DNA of 64,000 nt from Shewanella colwelliana ATCC 39565 (GCF_000518705.1 NZ_JAEC01000008.1:62001-126000), one strand, 5' to 3'; shown: positions 37,231 to 45,902, counted from the stretch's first letter. Notes: generated from the sequence alone by a model not told the origin. A program made the numbers and translations.

Positions 37231-37977
37231 ATGTGTACTGGCATCTGTTTGCTTGTTACGTGTTAACAACTGCGGCAAACGGCGTAACATGCCAAAAAAT
37301 AGCTTAGTGTGCATGGCTGAGATCCGCACATTGTCTTTCACTCCTTGAAAGTGGCTGGTGCCATCTTCTGGATAGATAACCCGAGTGGGGAGATGTTTGA
37401 CACTGACGCCCTGCCAAAAGAGTTTGACTAAGATTTCAATATCGAAATCCATACGTTCGCCTAACGCTTGGCTTAAGAAAAGCTGTTCTGTTGCGGCCAA
37501 TGGATAGATTCGGAAGCCGCACATAGAGTCTTTGATGTCGAAACTTAAGGTTTCTATCCATACCCAAAAGTGGGTGATATATCTGCCGTAAAGCCTGCCT
37601 TTGGGGACTGACTCATCATATTGCGGCAGACCTGATATCAAGGCTTTGGGATGCGCTTGTGCCTCGGCGATCATAGCGGGGATATCATTAAGATCGTGCT
37701 GACCATCGGCATCCACTTGTAGTGCATGGCTAAACCCGTCGGCAAAGGCTGCCCGTAATCCACTAGTCACCGCAGCCCCTTTGCCGCGATTAAAGGGGTG
37801 ATGAATTAATTTGACCCAAGGATACTGTTTAGCAAGCTCGCACAGCAGGTGACGCGTGTCATCATTGCTGCCATCGTTGATTAAATAACAAGTCAGATTT
37901 AGCGGTGCTAACTGCGCCAGCGTCATTTTAATCGCTTGCTGATGATTGTAGTTCGGGATCACTAACGCCAGTTGCAT
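37228..37977 (-). CDS. apeJ: family 2 glycosyltransferase, N-terminal half of broken ApeJ
   Basis: 249 residues. GT-A fold: IPNYNHQQAI at the N-terminus, INDGSNDDTRHLL, the metal-binding DXD in LQVDADGQHD, and GRYITHFWVWIETLSF. Dolichol-phosphate-mannose-synthase-like, so it probably transfers a sugar to a lipid or to the polyene anchor. The reading frame continues past its TAG stop into the acyltransferase domain, so the ancestral protein was one chain of 574 residues, as in the fused glycosyltransferase/acyltransferase of other APE clusters (recollection). It starts three bases after apeI. Confidence 0.88.
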   Translation of the reverse strand: MQLALVIPNYNHQQAIKMTLAQLAPLNLTCYLINDGSNDDTRHLLCELAKQYPWVKLIHHPFNRGKGAAVTSGLRAAFADGFSHALQVDADGQHDLNDIPAMIAEAQAHPKALISGLPQYDESVPKGRLYGRYITHFWVWIETLSFDIKDSMCGFRIYPLAATEQLFLSQALGERMDFDIEILVKLFWQGVSVKHLPTRVIYPEDGTSHFQGVKDNVRISAMHTKLFFGMLRRLPQLLTRNKQTDASTH

Positions 37978-37980
37978 AAG

Positions 37981-38352
37981 CTATGCTTCCTCCGCCATTG
38001 TCGCCACAGAGAATGCGATACGACCGGAGCCAAAACGTTTGTCAGCACAGTAGTAAGCGAACGTGAGTTTGTGCTTACTTGGGTTGTGGCTGATATTGAG
38101 AAATACTTGGGTACCCGGCAAGATGAGTTGCTGAAACTTGAGTACTTCAAGGGTGGCTACTTCAGGTGCATAGCCGTAGTGAGATGCCCCTAATTGAATC
38201 GCCCAGTCGAGTTGTGTTACCCCTGGCAGTACAGCTTGCTGTGGAAAGTGTCCTTCGAAAAAGGGCAAGTCAGCATCGACCGATAGCAGCCACTCGACGC
38301 CATCTTCCATTGTGGTTTTGGTGAGAATGGGCGGTAAACTCGACTTAATCAT
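37981..38352 (-). CDS. apeI: hotdog dehydratase ApeI
   Basis: 123 residues from the ATG at 38352, which overlaps the apeH stop; the longer open frame upstream is non-native. FabA/FabZ-like motif FFEGHFPQQAVLPGVTQLDWA contains the catalytic His, followed by an Asp/Glu on the helix. It pairs with ApeP in characterised systems. It stops just before the glycosyltransferase. Confidence 0.88.
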   Translation of the reverse strand: MIKSSLPPILTKTTMEDGVEWLLSVDADLPFFEGHFPQQAVLPGVTQLDWAIQLGASHYGYAPEVATLEVLKFQQLILPGTQVFLNISHNPSKHKLTFAYYCADKRFGSGRIAFSVATMAEEA

Positions 38353-39709
38353 GTTCAAATAACTCGAGTATATGGCTAAGAAGGTACTTACCTTGGTTAT
38401 TACTGGGTAGCGCGGCAGGGTAACGCCAGCGCTTTGGCAGAGTAACGCGTTCAAACTGTGTAAGCAGATGGGCTTTAAGCTGATTATTAATTGCCAATTT
38501 ACCCTCTGCTTCTAGCTGTTCTTGTCCTAATGGTGACAAGACGATGGCCGCGCCCAGCAGAGTACGCGGTTGTTCCAGTACAGCGAGTACTGCTTCAGCG
38601 ACAAAGGGATGGGTAACCAGCAGGTCTTCCATTTGAGCTAATGAAAGTCGTTTTTCCTCAATTTTCACAATCCTATCGAGTCGGCCAAGTAACTGAAATT
38701 CACCATCGCCTGTGAGGCTAATTTTATCATCACACTTTAACCATTGGCTGGTGTCTAAATAGGGAGACTTGAGCAGTAAGGCACCGTCTTGCTGATCTTG
38801 ATGAATTTGATGTGATGCAAAAGTACGCCAAGCCTGATTTTCGACACTCTGGCGACGATAAGCGATACCACCCGTTTCCGTACTGCCATACACCTCAATG
38901 GGAGGCTTGCCGTAGCAGTGCGAGATATCATTGGCCGCTTGAAAGCTTAATGGGCCACCTGAACTGAACACTAAACTGGGCGAACGCATCTGCGGCTGGT
39001 GCTCTAGCGCATCGGGCAAGCGCGACAACTGAGCCGGACTGCTGATTAGGCACAGATTAGGAAACAGGTTGGTGTAATAGGTTAAGGTTTCAGGGTATTC
39101 AACCAGATCGCTTAAAAACGGTCGACTGGCCGCTAATGGCCATAGGATTTTGAACAATAAGCCATAGATGTGTTGATGTGACACGGTTGCTATCACGCTG
39201 CACTGTGGCAGATGGGCGGCAAAAGTGCTTTCCAGCACAGTCACTTCTGCATCGAGCTGAGCGATGGTTTTTTCGATGGCCTTGGGCTGACCGCTACTGC
39301 CAGAGGTAAACAGTAATAAGCTGCCAAGTTGTTCGCTTTGGGGCCAAGGTAATGTGCTATTAGCGAGCTCTTTTTTGAGCGGAAAAAAGGCTTTGCCTTC
39401 ACACAGTGGCATGTCAGAAATAACACCGTCGAATTCATGGGTCAACAGACTCAATGATCCCGATTGGGTATTGGCTGGCAAAATGAGTTGTTTATCCGCC
39501 AGTAATCCCGCGCATAAACCCACTGCAAACAGATCGCTGCTGTCACAGGCTAATAACCAGCGCTTGGCTGGTGTTTGACTTAGCTGTAGGTGTAACGCGG
39601 CGACTTGTGCTGTGAAGGCACTGCCAGTCACAATATCGTGATGATTAAAGCTAATCAGCTGTTGGCTTGATGGCCCTTTGGCGAGCCAGTTCTTAAGTAA
39701 CCCTGTCAT
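38345..39709 (-). CDS. apeH: AMP-dependent acyl-ACP ligase ApeH
   Basis: 454 residues from the ATG at 39709 (ATGA overlap with the apeG stop). ANL-superfamily motifs: the P-loop LLFTSGSSGQPKAIEKT, YGSTETGGIAYR, and LTGDGEFQLLGRLDRIVKIEEKR. It activates an aryl acid and loads it on an ACP to prime the polyene. Here the aryl acid could be 4-coumarate from the lyase (inference). Confidence 0.9.
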   Translation of the reverse strand: MTGLLKNWLAKGPSSQQLISFNHHDIVTGSAFTAQVAALHLQLSQTPAKRWLLACDSSDLFAVGLCAGLLADKQLILPANTQSGSLSLLTHEFDGVISDMPLCEGKAFFPLKKELANSTLPWPQSEQLGSLLLFTSGSSGQPKAIEKTIAQLDAEVTVLESTFAAHLPQCSVIATVSHQHIYGLLFKILWPLAASRPFLSDLVEYPETLTYYTNLFPNLCLISSPAQLSRLPDALEHQPQMRSPSLVFSSGGPLSFQAANDISHCYGKPPIEVYGSTETGGIAYRRQSVENQAWRTFASHQIHQDQQDGALLLKSPYLDTSQWLKCDDKISLTGDGEFQLLGRLDRIVKIEEKRLSLAQMEDLLVTHPFVAEAVLAVLEQPRTLLGAAIVLSPLGQEQLEAEGKLAINNQLKAHLLTQFERVTLPKRWRYPAALPSNNQGKYLLSHILELFEHD

Positions 39710-40254
39710 GATTTTTTCAACCACAATGTTCGATACAACCATTCCCCACCGAGTAACATGCCAATAAGCAGATATGCGATGAGCCCGTTATAGAGTGTCC
39801 ATACCTCAAGGCTGGTGTAGCTTGCCGTGTAGTAAGCGACAGCGCCATTAAAGATGAAGAGTGCGCACCAAATTTGGGTGACCCGGTTCAAATATGGCAC
39901 TGCTTCAGGTGGCAGTGATGGCTCTTTCAATCTTGCTAGGCGCTCTATCATGCTTGGGCCTCGCTTTAGCGAATAAGCAAAAAGGCCTAACATACTGAGA
40001 TTGATCACTACGGGATAGTAGAGCAACCAATCATTGCGTTTGGCGAGATAACTGCCTGCTGTTAATACTATACCAACGATAACTGGCAGGATTAACGGTT
40101 TTACTTGTTGTTTTTGTAGCGCTAACCTAATGATTAGCATTAAGCAAAGTAGCAAAGCAATGCTGCCTGCGGGCAAATAGGTTAGGCCAAAATAGACGGC
40201 TATTGGGTAGCCCAATAACAAGAAGCCCGTCACTATTTGCAAGAACAGGCGCAT
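39706..40254 (-). CDS. apeG: COG4648-type membrane protein ApeG
   Basis: 182 residues, six hydrophobic segments. A typical APE-cluster integral membrane protein of unknown biochemistry. It starts on the last base of the apeF stop (TAATG) and ends overlapping apeH. A central hydrophilic loop with ERLARLKEPSLPPEAVPYL is its only notable feature. Confidence 0.82.
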   Translation of the reverse strand: MRLFLQIVTGFLLLGYPIAVYFGLTYLPAGSIALLLCLMLIIRLALQKQQVKPLILPVIVGIVLTAGSYLAKRNDWLLYYPVVINLSMLGLFAYSLKRGPSMIERLARLKEPSLPPEAVPYLNRVTQIWCALFIFNGAVAYYTASYTSLEVWTLYNGLIAYLLIGMLLGGEWLYRTLWLKKS

Positions 40255-40502
40255 TACTCTTTCACTAGGCCTTCGATGGCTGACACAACGTCATCGACAG
40301 TTCTTACCGCTTTAAACTCTTCAGGTTTGATTTTCTTACCTGTAAGTTGCTGTAGCTTGATGACTAAGTCAACGGCATCGATGCTGTCGAGATCTAGCTC
40401 TTCATACAGTGAGGCTTGCAGTGTGATGTCGTTGGCATCAATTTCAAACTCATCAACTAAAATTTGAGTCAGCAGCTCAAGGATCTGTTCACGGTTTTGC
40501 AT
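40254..40502 (-). CDS. apeF: acyl carrier protein ApeF
   Basis: 82 residues, acidic four-helix ACP. The phosphopantetheine Ser lies in ELDLDSIDAVDL. It sits 8 bases after apeE and is one of two tandem carriers; they are clearly different in sequence, suggesting separate tasks (starter loading versus extension). Confidence 0.93.
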   Translation of the reverse strand: MQNREQILELLTQILVDEFEIDANDITLQASLYEELDLDSIDAVDLVIKLQQLTGKKIKPEEFKAVRTVDDVVSAIEGLVKE

Positions 40503-40510
40503 GCTGGCTC

Positions 40511-40765
40511 CTATGCTCGTTGTGATTCGATAAAGCTGGCTAAGCTGGCCACACTATAAAAATGGGCTTTTGTTGCTTCTGAATTGGCTTCAATTTTGAC
40601 ATCGAATTGCTTTTTAATCGCAAGTCCAAGCTCTAATGCGTCTATAGAGTCTAACCCTAAGCCTTCACCAAAAAGTGGTGCGTCTGTTTCAATATCATCA
40701 ATGCTGACATCTTCAAGATCTAAGCAGTCAATGATCAGTTGTTTAATTTCGTTTTGTAAGCTCAT
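40511..40765 (-). CDS. apeE: acyl carrier protein ApeE
   Basis: 84 residues from the ATG at 40765, which lies inside the end of apeD (23-base overlap). The phosphopantetheine Ser is in GLGLDSIDALEL. It carries the growing polyene chain as a thioester. No clear ribosome site, so translation probably depends on apeD. Confidence 0.93.
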   Translation of the reverse strand: MSLQNEIKQLIIDCLDLEDVSIDDIETDAPLFGEGLGLDSIDALELGLAIKKQFDVKIEANSEATKAHFYSVASLASFIESQRA

Positions 40766-41564
40766 AATTAGTATCAAGTTGTTGTTTATAATAGTTTTCG
40801 AGGTCTCGTGTCAGTTGACGCGCCATCTTGGCATCACCGCCTGACTGAGCATAATACCTGATATGGTCAACAGTTTCGCCTACTTCGACACTCATGCCGA
40901 TGGTTTGGCGAGGGATCTCATACCAAGGTTGCTGTTTGGTCAATCCAATCGCATTGGTACGTAGCACGACCGGAATAAGATCGGTTTTGGTTCGAAGAGC
41001 GATGTTGGCTGCGCCGCGAGCAAAGTCGTTCACAATAAGGCCCTTCAGTGTACGGGTACCCTCAGGGAAAATAATCACATTAGTGCCACTAGCTAATACC
41101 TGCTGGCAGTCAGTCAGCAGCAGTTCCGCGCCACGGTTAGGAATATAGCCTGCGCAGGAAACCACTCCTCTTAAAAAGGGATTTCGCCAGAGTCCTTGCT
41201 TTACGATACAGCCAACATTAGGCATTAAGCTGATTAGCACCACAACATCAACCAAGGTGGGGTGGTTAGCAATGATAACTTTGCCCTTGGCTGTCGCTAG
41301 CCGTTGTAAATGTTGGGTCTCGACTTTGATCACGCCAGCCCAAGTTAACATGTGCACAAAACCACGAAACATGATGTGCACGGCACGTTGCACGCGGGCA
41401 ACGCGTGTTTGCGGTGTGCCGGGCCAAAATCGTAGTAAAGGTAATATGGTTAACGAGCTAAGTAAGCCGCCTAAGCCAAATGCAACATAGCAACTAACAC
41501 CGCCTAACCAGCGGGGGATATAGGCAATGCCGCTTAATCGCTTAGCGACCATCATCTCAGCCAT
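40743..41564 (-). CDS. apeD: PlsC-like acyltransferase ApeD
   Basis: 273 residues with an N-terminal hydrophobic segment and the acyltransferase motif NHPTLVDVVVLI (His-X4-Asp), then FPEGTRTLKG and IPVVLRTN. Resembles 1-acyl-glycerol-3-phosphate acyltransferases. It probably acts on the lipid anchor or the finished polyene. The start overlaps the apeC stop by 8 bases. Confidence 0.88.
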   Translation of the reverse strand: MAEMMVAKRLSGIAYIPRWLGGVSCYVAFGLGGLLSSLTILPLLRFWPGTPQTRVARVQRAVHIMFRGFVHMLTWAGVIKVETQHLQRLATAKGKVIIANHPTLVDVVVLISLMPNVGCIVKQGLWRNPFLRGVVSCAGYIPNRGAELLLTDCQQVLASGTNVIIFPEGTRTLKGLIVNDFARGAANIALRTKTDLIPVVLRTNAIGLTKQQPWYEIPRQTIGMSVEVGETVDHIRYYAQSGGDAKMARQLTRDLENYYKQQLDTNYELTKRN

Positions 41565-42294
41565 GGTTAAGTTGCCAATGGTATTGGTTTAAGGTGCCGC
41601 AAAGATTTTGCTTACTGGCAATGGCTTGCAGTAGGGCGCCATAAGTGAATTTTGTCCTTGCTAGGGCATGCATTGCTTCTGAACGTGTATCAAGCGTTAG
41701 TCGAGTTAGGCCGCTGTCATTGTCAGTGGTTTTGGTCAGCAGAAGCCCTAATGCAATAGGTAATTCAGGCTCGGAGGTAAACTCTTTATAGATATCAGAT
41801 ACAGGTTCATCACCAAACACCAGCAACAGTGGCTGGTTATTTTCACTTAACTGGCAAAAAGCTTCAATAAGCGCTTGCTCCAGCGTATTTTCACCGGCAG
41901 CAATTGAGGTCGAGGCCGCCTGATTATTGGTTAAAATACTCAAGATGCCGCTGGCAGTATTATGAACCGATTGACTAAAGCCTATTGGCGAAATGGGTTG
42001 TTCGCGTACGATATCTTGCAGTAGCGTGACGGTACGATTAAGTTCGCCGTGGCGCGAAGCGAATATTGTACGGCATTGGGCTGGGGGGTCACATTGAAAG
42101 GCCACTTCAAGTAGCATTTTAGTGAGCTTGCTGTAACGTCTGCGCTGCATTGCTGGCACTTGAGGCAGTTTTGGGGCAATAGCTAGGCTATCGGTGTCAT
42201 TAACCTGAGAATGTGGCCAGTGTTGCCAGTCGGTAAGTTGCTGGTATAGCGGAGACCAAGCGCCTGCGGATTGGATGGTAAAGGTTAACTGCAC
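41557..42294 (-). CDS. apeC: KS-like chain-length factor ApeC
   Basis: 245 residues, only about the N-terminal ketosynthase half. At the position where a KS has its Cys, the sequence is SIAAGENTLEQ, so the nucleophile is missing. Such proteins pair with a real KS (ApeO) as chain-length factor. First gene of the operon; a palindrome (42381-42392) lies about 90 bases upstream. Confidence 0.85.
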   Translation of the reverse strand: MQLTFTIQSAGAWSPLYQQLTDWQHWPHSQVNDTDSLAIAPKLPQVPAMQRRRYSKLTKMLLEVAFQCDPPAQCRTIFASRHGELNRTVTLLQDIVREQPISPIGFSQSVHNTASGILSILTNNQAASTSIAAGENTLEQALIEAFCQLSENNQPLLLVFGDEPVSDIYKEFTSEPELPIALGLLLTKTTDNDSGLTRLTLDTRSEAMHALARTKFTYGALLQAIASKQNLCGTLNQYHWQLNHG

Positions 42295-42380
42295 TACTTT
42301 GCCTCTAAATACAGCCTATGGCTGCGGTTTTCCATAACAAATAACGAACGTAAAGCCCTGTTTTACGATTGCGTCATTGT

Positions 42381-42392
42381 ACACTTAAGTGT
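42381..42392 (-). promoter_or_regulatory. 12-bp palindrome at the APE operon promoter region
   Basis: ACACTTAAGTGT is a perfect palindrome about 90 bases before apeC; on the minus strand it is followed by TACAAT, a possible -10 box. A regulator operator is possible but unproven. Confidence 0.35.
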
Positions 42393-42491
42393 GGCGAGAA
42401 AACATCTTTTGTGCTGTGAACATGTCGCTTTACTGGTGTTAGTGTTTTTTAAAAGCTGGTCAATAGGTTATAACGGCTATAGCAAGATGAG

Positions 42492-42518
42492 AGCGTCCAC
42501 AGTAATCCTGTGGACGCT
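42492..42518 (-). terminator. hairpin after DUF3014 gene
   Basis: GCGTCCACAG and CTGTGGACGC form a perfect 10-bp stem with a five-base loop, just after the DUF3014 stop. Not followed by a T-tract, so it may slow rather than fully stop transcription before the APE operon. Confidence 0.6.
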
Positions 42519-42530
42519 TCAATAAAGTGG

Positions 42531-43403
42531 TTACTGGCTAAGTTGCTTTTTAAGCTTTCTCAGTGCTGCTTTAATTTTTTTACTGTTCTCTGGGCCCATA
42601 CGAATCATCAATTTTTGTGCGTTGGGTAAGGCTTCGAGTTCTGGGTCAACAAATTGATAGTTGACACTGACGCTGTCTAGTTCGATGGCTTGTTCGATGA
42701 TAGGTGCAGCCAGCATAATGTCAATTGCTTCAATCATGCGCTCATCGAAAGGTTTATCGCCATAGCCTAGCTCTTCGAAGGCTTCGCTGAGTAACGGAGA
42801 AACCTGTTTGTAGGTGGTTGCCAGTTGCGCTTCATCTAAGTTCGTTACAAAGTCAGCGTATAGGTCGTATCTATGATAACTGTCTGGGTTGAGATAGGTT
42901 TTATCGGTGACATCTGACACAGTAAAGTTGCGGTTAGGCGCCTTTAGTGGACTCACTTTTCTGGCAAGTTCTCCTTGGGCTAGGTTGTCGACAAACACCA
43001 CAAAATGCCGAACAAGATCTTCTTCAACCAATAACGGGTCTATCTTCATGCCATTAGCGACTTCCAGGGTCTTATCGTGCGCATACTGATCGCTTTCTGC
43101 TAAGGTTGGCAGAGGCTCGACTTGTGGCGTAGGGAGGATTTCGACGACAGGATCTGTCTCTGGTTCAGGTAATACCTCTGGTTCTGGCAAGCTGTCATCG
43201 GCAGGCAAAGGCTCTGCTGGCGTTATTTCTGGTAGCGTCACAGGTGTTGGCAGCTCAGGCTCTGGCGCAGTATCTTTATTGCCGAGTAAAAAGTAAGCGC
43301 CAGCCGCTGCGATAAGCAATATGATCACCACAGCGATGGTGATTGCACTAGCGCCGCTACGTTTTTCTTGAGGCGCAATTCTATCTTCTTGACTGACTTG
43401 CAT
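42531..43403 (-). CDS. DUF3014 membrane-anchored protein
   Basis: 290 residues. A short cytoplasmic start, one TM helix (about 21-41), then a Pro/Glu-rich spacer (about 45-100) and a C-terminal DUF3014 domain with DNLAQGELARKVSPLKAP. It is probably a periplasmic domain on a single anchor. Function unknown. It lies just upstream of the APE operon on the same strand but is separated by a hairpin and a 237-base gap. Confidence 0.85.
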   Translation of the reverse strand: MQVSQEDRIAPQEKRSGASAITIAVVIILLIAAAGAYFLLGNKDTAPEPELPTPVTLPEITPAEPLPADDSLPEPEVLPEPETDPVVEILPTPQVEPLPTLAESDQYAHDKTLEVANGMKIDPLLVEEDLVRHFVVFVDNLAQGELARKVSPLKAPNRNFTVSDVTDKTYLNPDSYHRYDLYADFVTNLDEAQLATTYKQVSPLLSEAFEELGYGDKPFDERMIEAIDIMLAAPIIEQAIELDSVSVNYQFVDPELEALPNAQKLMIRMGPENSKKIKAALRKLKKQLSQ

Positions 43404-43686
43404 GAGGTTTCCTTAAAAATACTTCGAGTGTAAGGAGCGTGTCGATGAGTGAATTCCAACCTCATCATCTGTGTTATTAATGACTAATGCGTGTATCTGC
43501 TGCATTGTAAATTTTTTAATGAGAATAATTCGTTACTCTCATCTACAGCGTGTATCAGCGTATCTATCCGATTATTAAAATGATCGCTGATTCAGTTTGA
43601 TTGGCATTACACCATTCTGCAAAATTAACCGTGCTTGTCTAGTTAAGTTCGCTCAAATAAAAAATAATTAATTCTAAAGTTGACGA

Positions 43687-45768
43687 TTAGGCCTGAACAT
43701 ATTGTTCTCGCTGTCCTAGCCAGCGATGCACAATAAGATCGACATTTTCCGGAGCTTGTTGCATCACATGTTGTGCTAGTTTTTGAATATGCGGGATCAA
43801 GGCTTGGTCGCGGATGAGATCGGCGATCTTCATATCGGCTATACCAGTTTGTTTTGTCCCTAACACTTCGCCTGGTCCGCGGATTTCCAGATCTTTCTGC
43901 GCAATAATAAATCCATCGTTACTGTCGCGTAACACACCTAGGCGCTTTGTGGCAGTCTGCGACAGTGGCGCTTTATACATCAGCACACAGTGGCTGGCGA
44001 TGGCACCACGTCCTACTCGCCCTCTAAGTTGATGTAACTGGGCTAAACCAAGGCGCTCAGGATTTTCGATAATCATTAAACTCGCATTGGGCACATCAAC
44101 ACCCACTTCAATGACCGTTGTGGCCACTAACAGATGCACGGCACCTGATTTAAACTCGGCCATCATAGCCTGCTTTTCGGCGGGCTTCATACGACCATGG
44201 ACCAGGCCAATATTGAGCTCTGGCAAGCGTTGTTTTAGTTCTTCGGCAGTGTCCTCGGCGGCTTGACACTCAAGGACTTCTGACTCTTCAATTAATGTAC
44301 ATACCCAGTAGGCTTGGCGTCCGTCATTGAGGGCTGCCTGTCGTACGCGATCGATAACCTGTTCACGACGGCTATCAGATACCGCAACGGTTGTGACTGG
44401 CGTACGCCCTGGTGGCAGCTCATCGATGATTGAGGTATCTAGGTCTGCATAGGCTGTCATCGCGAGTGTGCGCGGAATAGGGGTGGCGGTCATGATAAGC
44501 TGATGGGGGTGGTAGCCTTGGCTAATCCCTTTCTCTCGCAGCCCCAGGCGCTGATGCACGCCAAATCTGTGTTGCTCGTCGATGATGATGAGTGACAACT
44601 TATGGAACTCTACTTGCTCCTGAAATATAGCATGGGTACCAATGACGATATGCGCTTCACCATTTTTGATGCTCGCTAACGATTGGGTGCGCGCTTTGCC
44701 TTTGAGTTTACCGGCAAGCCAGCCGACTTTTAATCCTAATGGCTCCAGCCAAGCTGTAAAATTGATGGCATGTTGTTCTGCTAACAGTTCGGTCGGTGCC
44801 ATCATTGCCACTTGATAGCCATTCTCTATGGCTTGTAGTGCAGCAAGTGCAGCGACTAAGGTTTTACCTGAGCCCACATCGCCCTGGACTAAACGCATCA
44901 TTGGGTGAGGCAGCTCAAGATCTCGGCCTATTTCGGCCACGACCCGCTGTTGGGCTGCCGTCGGTTTAAAAGGCAGGGCTGCCAAAAATGGGGTTAATAG
45001 TTGCCCTGTTGCGTACATAGATATTGCGGCATCATGGTTACTGCGCTGCCTGAGTTTAAGCATGCTGAGGTTGTGGGCCAGTAATTCCTCTTGAATCAAC
45101 CTTTGCTGTGCTGGGTGAGTGCCTTGCTCCAACTCAAATGAAGCGATACCGGTATGGGGGCGGTGAAGTAGCTGCAATGCGTCATTTAAAGACATATTAT
45201 TTGGCTGCAAACTTGGCGGTAATAGTTCTTGCAGGGCACCATGGGCCAGTAATGTGAGCGCTTGATCGGTGAGTTTAATCCAGCTGGCCTGTTTGAGCCC
45301 CTCGGTTGTTGGATAGATAGGGGTGAGGGTTTCACTTAGCGCTAAGTCGCTATCGCCATGGATCACTTTGTATTCTGGATGGATTATCTCTGGGTGATGT
45401 TTGCCGCGTCGTATTTCTCCATAAGCACGAATAGTCGTCCCGTTTTCTAGGCCGTTACGCTGGGCGACTGAAAAATTAAAGAAGCGCAGTGTCATGGTGC
45501 CAGTGTCGTCGCGCACGGTACAGGTTAGCATGCGTTTGCGGCCTTGGATCACCTGACTCGACAGAATAGTCGCTTCTATGGTGCCGTAGCTGCCAGGATA
45601 CAATGAGGCGATTGAATATATCTGGGTGCGATCTTCATACCGCAGTGGCAGATGAAACAGCAGGTCTTGGACCGTGTTAATGCCGAGCTTTTCTAGCCGC
45701 TGCGCCATCTTAGTGGCCACGCCTTTTAACTCAGTCACTGCCATGCTATCGAGTCTATCCACTCTCAA
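43687..45768 (-). CDS. recG: ATP-dependent DNA helicase RecG
   Basis: About 693 residues. N-terminal OB/wedge region (LKGVATKMAQRLEKLGI), Walker A GDVGSGKTLVA, the Walker B box IIDEQHRFGV, and helicase motifs TATPIPRTLAM and RGRVGRGAIASHC. It reverses and remodels stalled replication forks and Holliday junctions. The TTG at 45768 or the GTG at 45762 is the likely start, since the family's RLDSxxV N-terminus precedes the first ATG (45744). In E. coli it follows trmH directly; here five genes intervene. Confidence 0.96.
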   Translation of the reverse strand: MRVDRLDSMAVTELKGVATKMAQRLEKLGINTVQDLLFHLPLRYEDRTQIYSIASLYPGSYGTIEATILSSQVIQGRKRMLTCTVRDDTGTMTLRFFNFSVAQRNGLENGTTIRAYGEIRRGKHHPEIIHPEYKVIHGDSDLALSETLTPIYPTTEGLKQASWIKLTDQALTLLAHGALQELLPPSLQPNNMSLNDALQLLHRPHTGIASFELEQGTHPAQQRLIQEELLAHNLSMLKLRQRSNHDAAISMYATGQLLTPFLAALPFKPTAAQQRVVAEIGRDLELPHPMMRLVQGDVGSGKTLVAALAALQAIENGYQVAMMAPTELLAEQHAINFTAWLEPLGLKVGWLAGKLKGKARTQSLASIKNGEAHIVIGTHAIFQEQVEFHKLSLIIIDEQHRFGVHQRLGLREKGISQGYHPHQLIMTATPIPRTLAMTAYADLDTSIIDELPPGRTPVTTVAVSDSRREQVIDRVRQAALNDGRQAYWVCTLIEESEVLECQAAEDTAEELKQRLPELNIGLVHGRMKPAEKQAMMAEFKSGAVHLLVATTVIEVGVDVPNASLMIIENPERLGLAQLHQLRGRVGRGAIASHCVLMYKAPLSQTATKRLGVLRDSNDGFIIAQKDLEIRGPGEVLGTKQTGIADMKIADLIRDQALIPHIQKLAQHVMQQAPENVDLIVHRWLGQREQYVQA

Positions 45769-45902
45769 TACCTGTCTGATTCATTGAGTCATTTTGTAAA
45801 TGGATGACTCAAACACTGTAAATATATACATATATTATCAGAGAATCGCGTTAACGCAATCTTGCCGTTGATTAGCCCTTTGGCGGGCCAGTCAGTGGCC
45901 TG

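Larger units (their letters stand above)
25587..42293 (-). other. aryl polyene (APE) biosynthetic gene cluster
   Basis: Eighteen co-directional gene units from apeC (42293) to apeR (25587), most joined by ATGA-type overlaps or gaps under 15 bases, so this is one translationally coupled operon. Content and order match the known APE type II PKS: KS-like chain-length factor, acyltransferase, two ACPs, ligase, two dehydratases, ketoreductase, two KS, and export genes. It carries two genes beyond the apeC-apeR set, an ammonia-lyase and a halogenase-like flavoprotein. APEs are yellow, outer-membrane-bound polyene pigments that protect against oxidants. No darA/darB (dialkylresorcinol) genes and no methyltransferase gene are present. 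Confidence 0.93.

Noticed and set aside
25587-42293. Flexirubin cluster (darA/darB type)
   Set aside because: No dialkylresorcinol ketosynthase or cyclase genes; the set fits a plain aryl polyene.
43404-43686. Possible gene or RNA upstream of recG's end
   Set aside because: AT-rich, stop codons in all frames, no stable hairpin with a T-tract.
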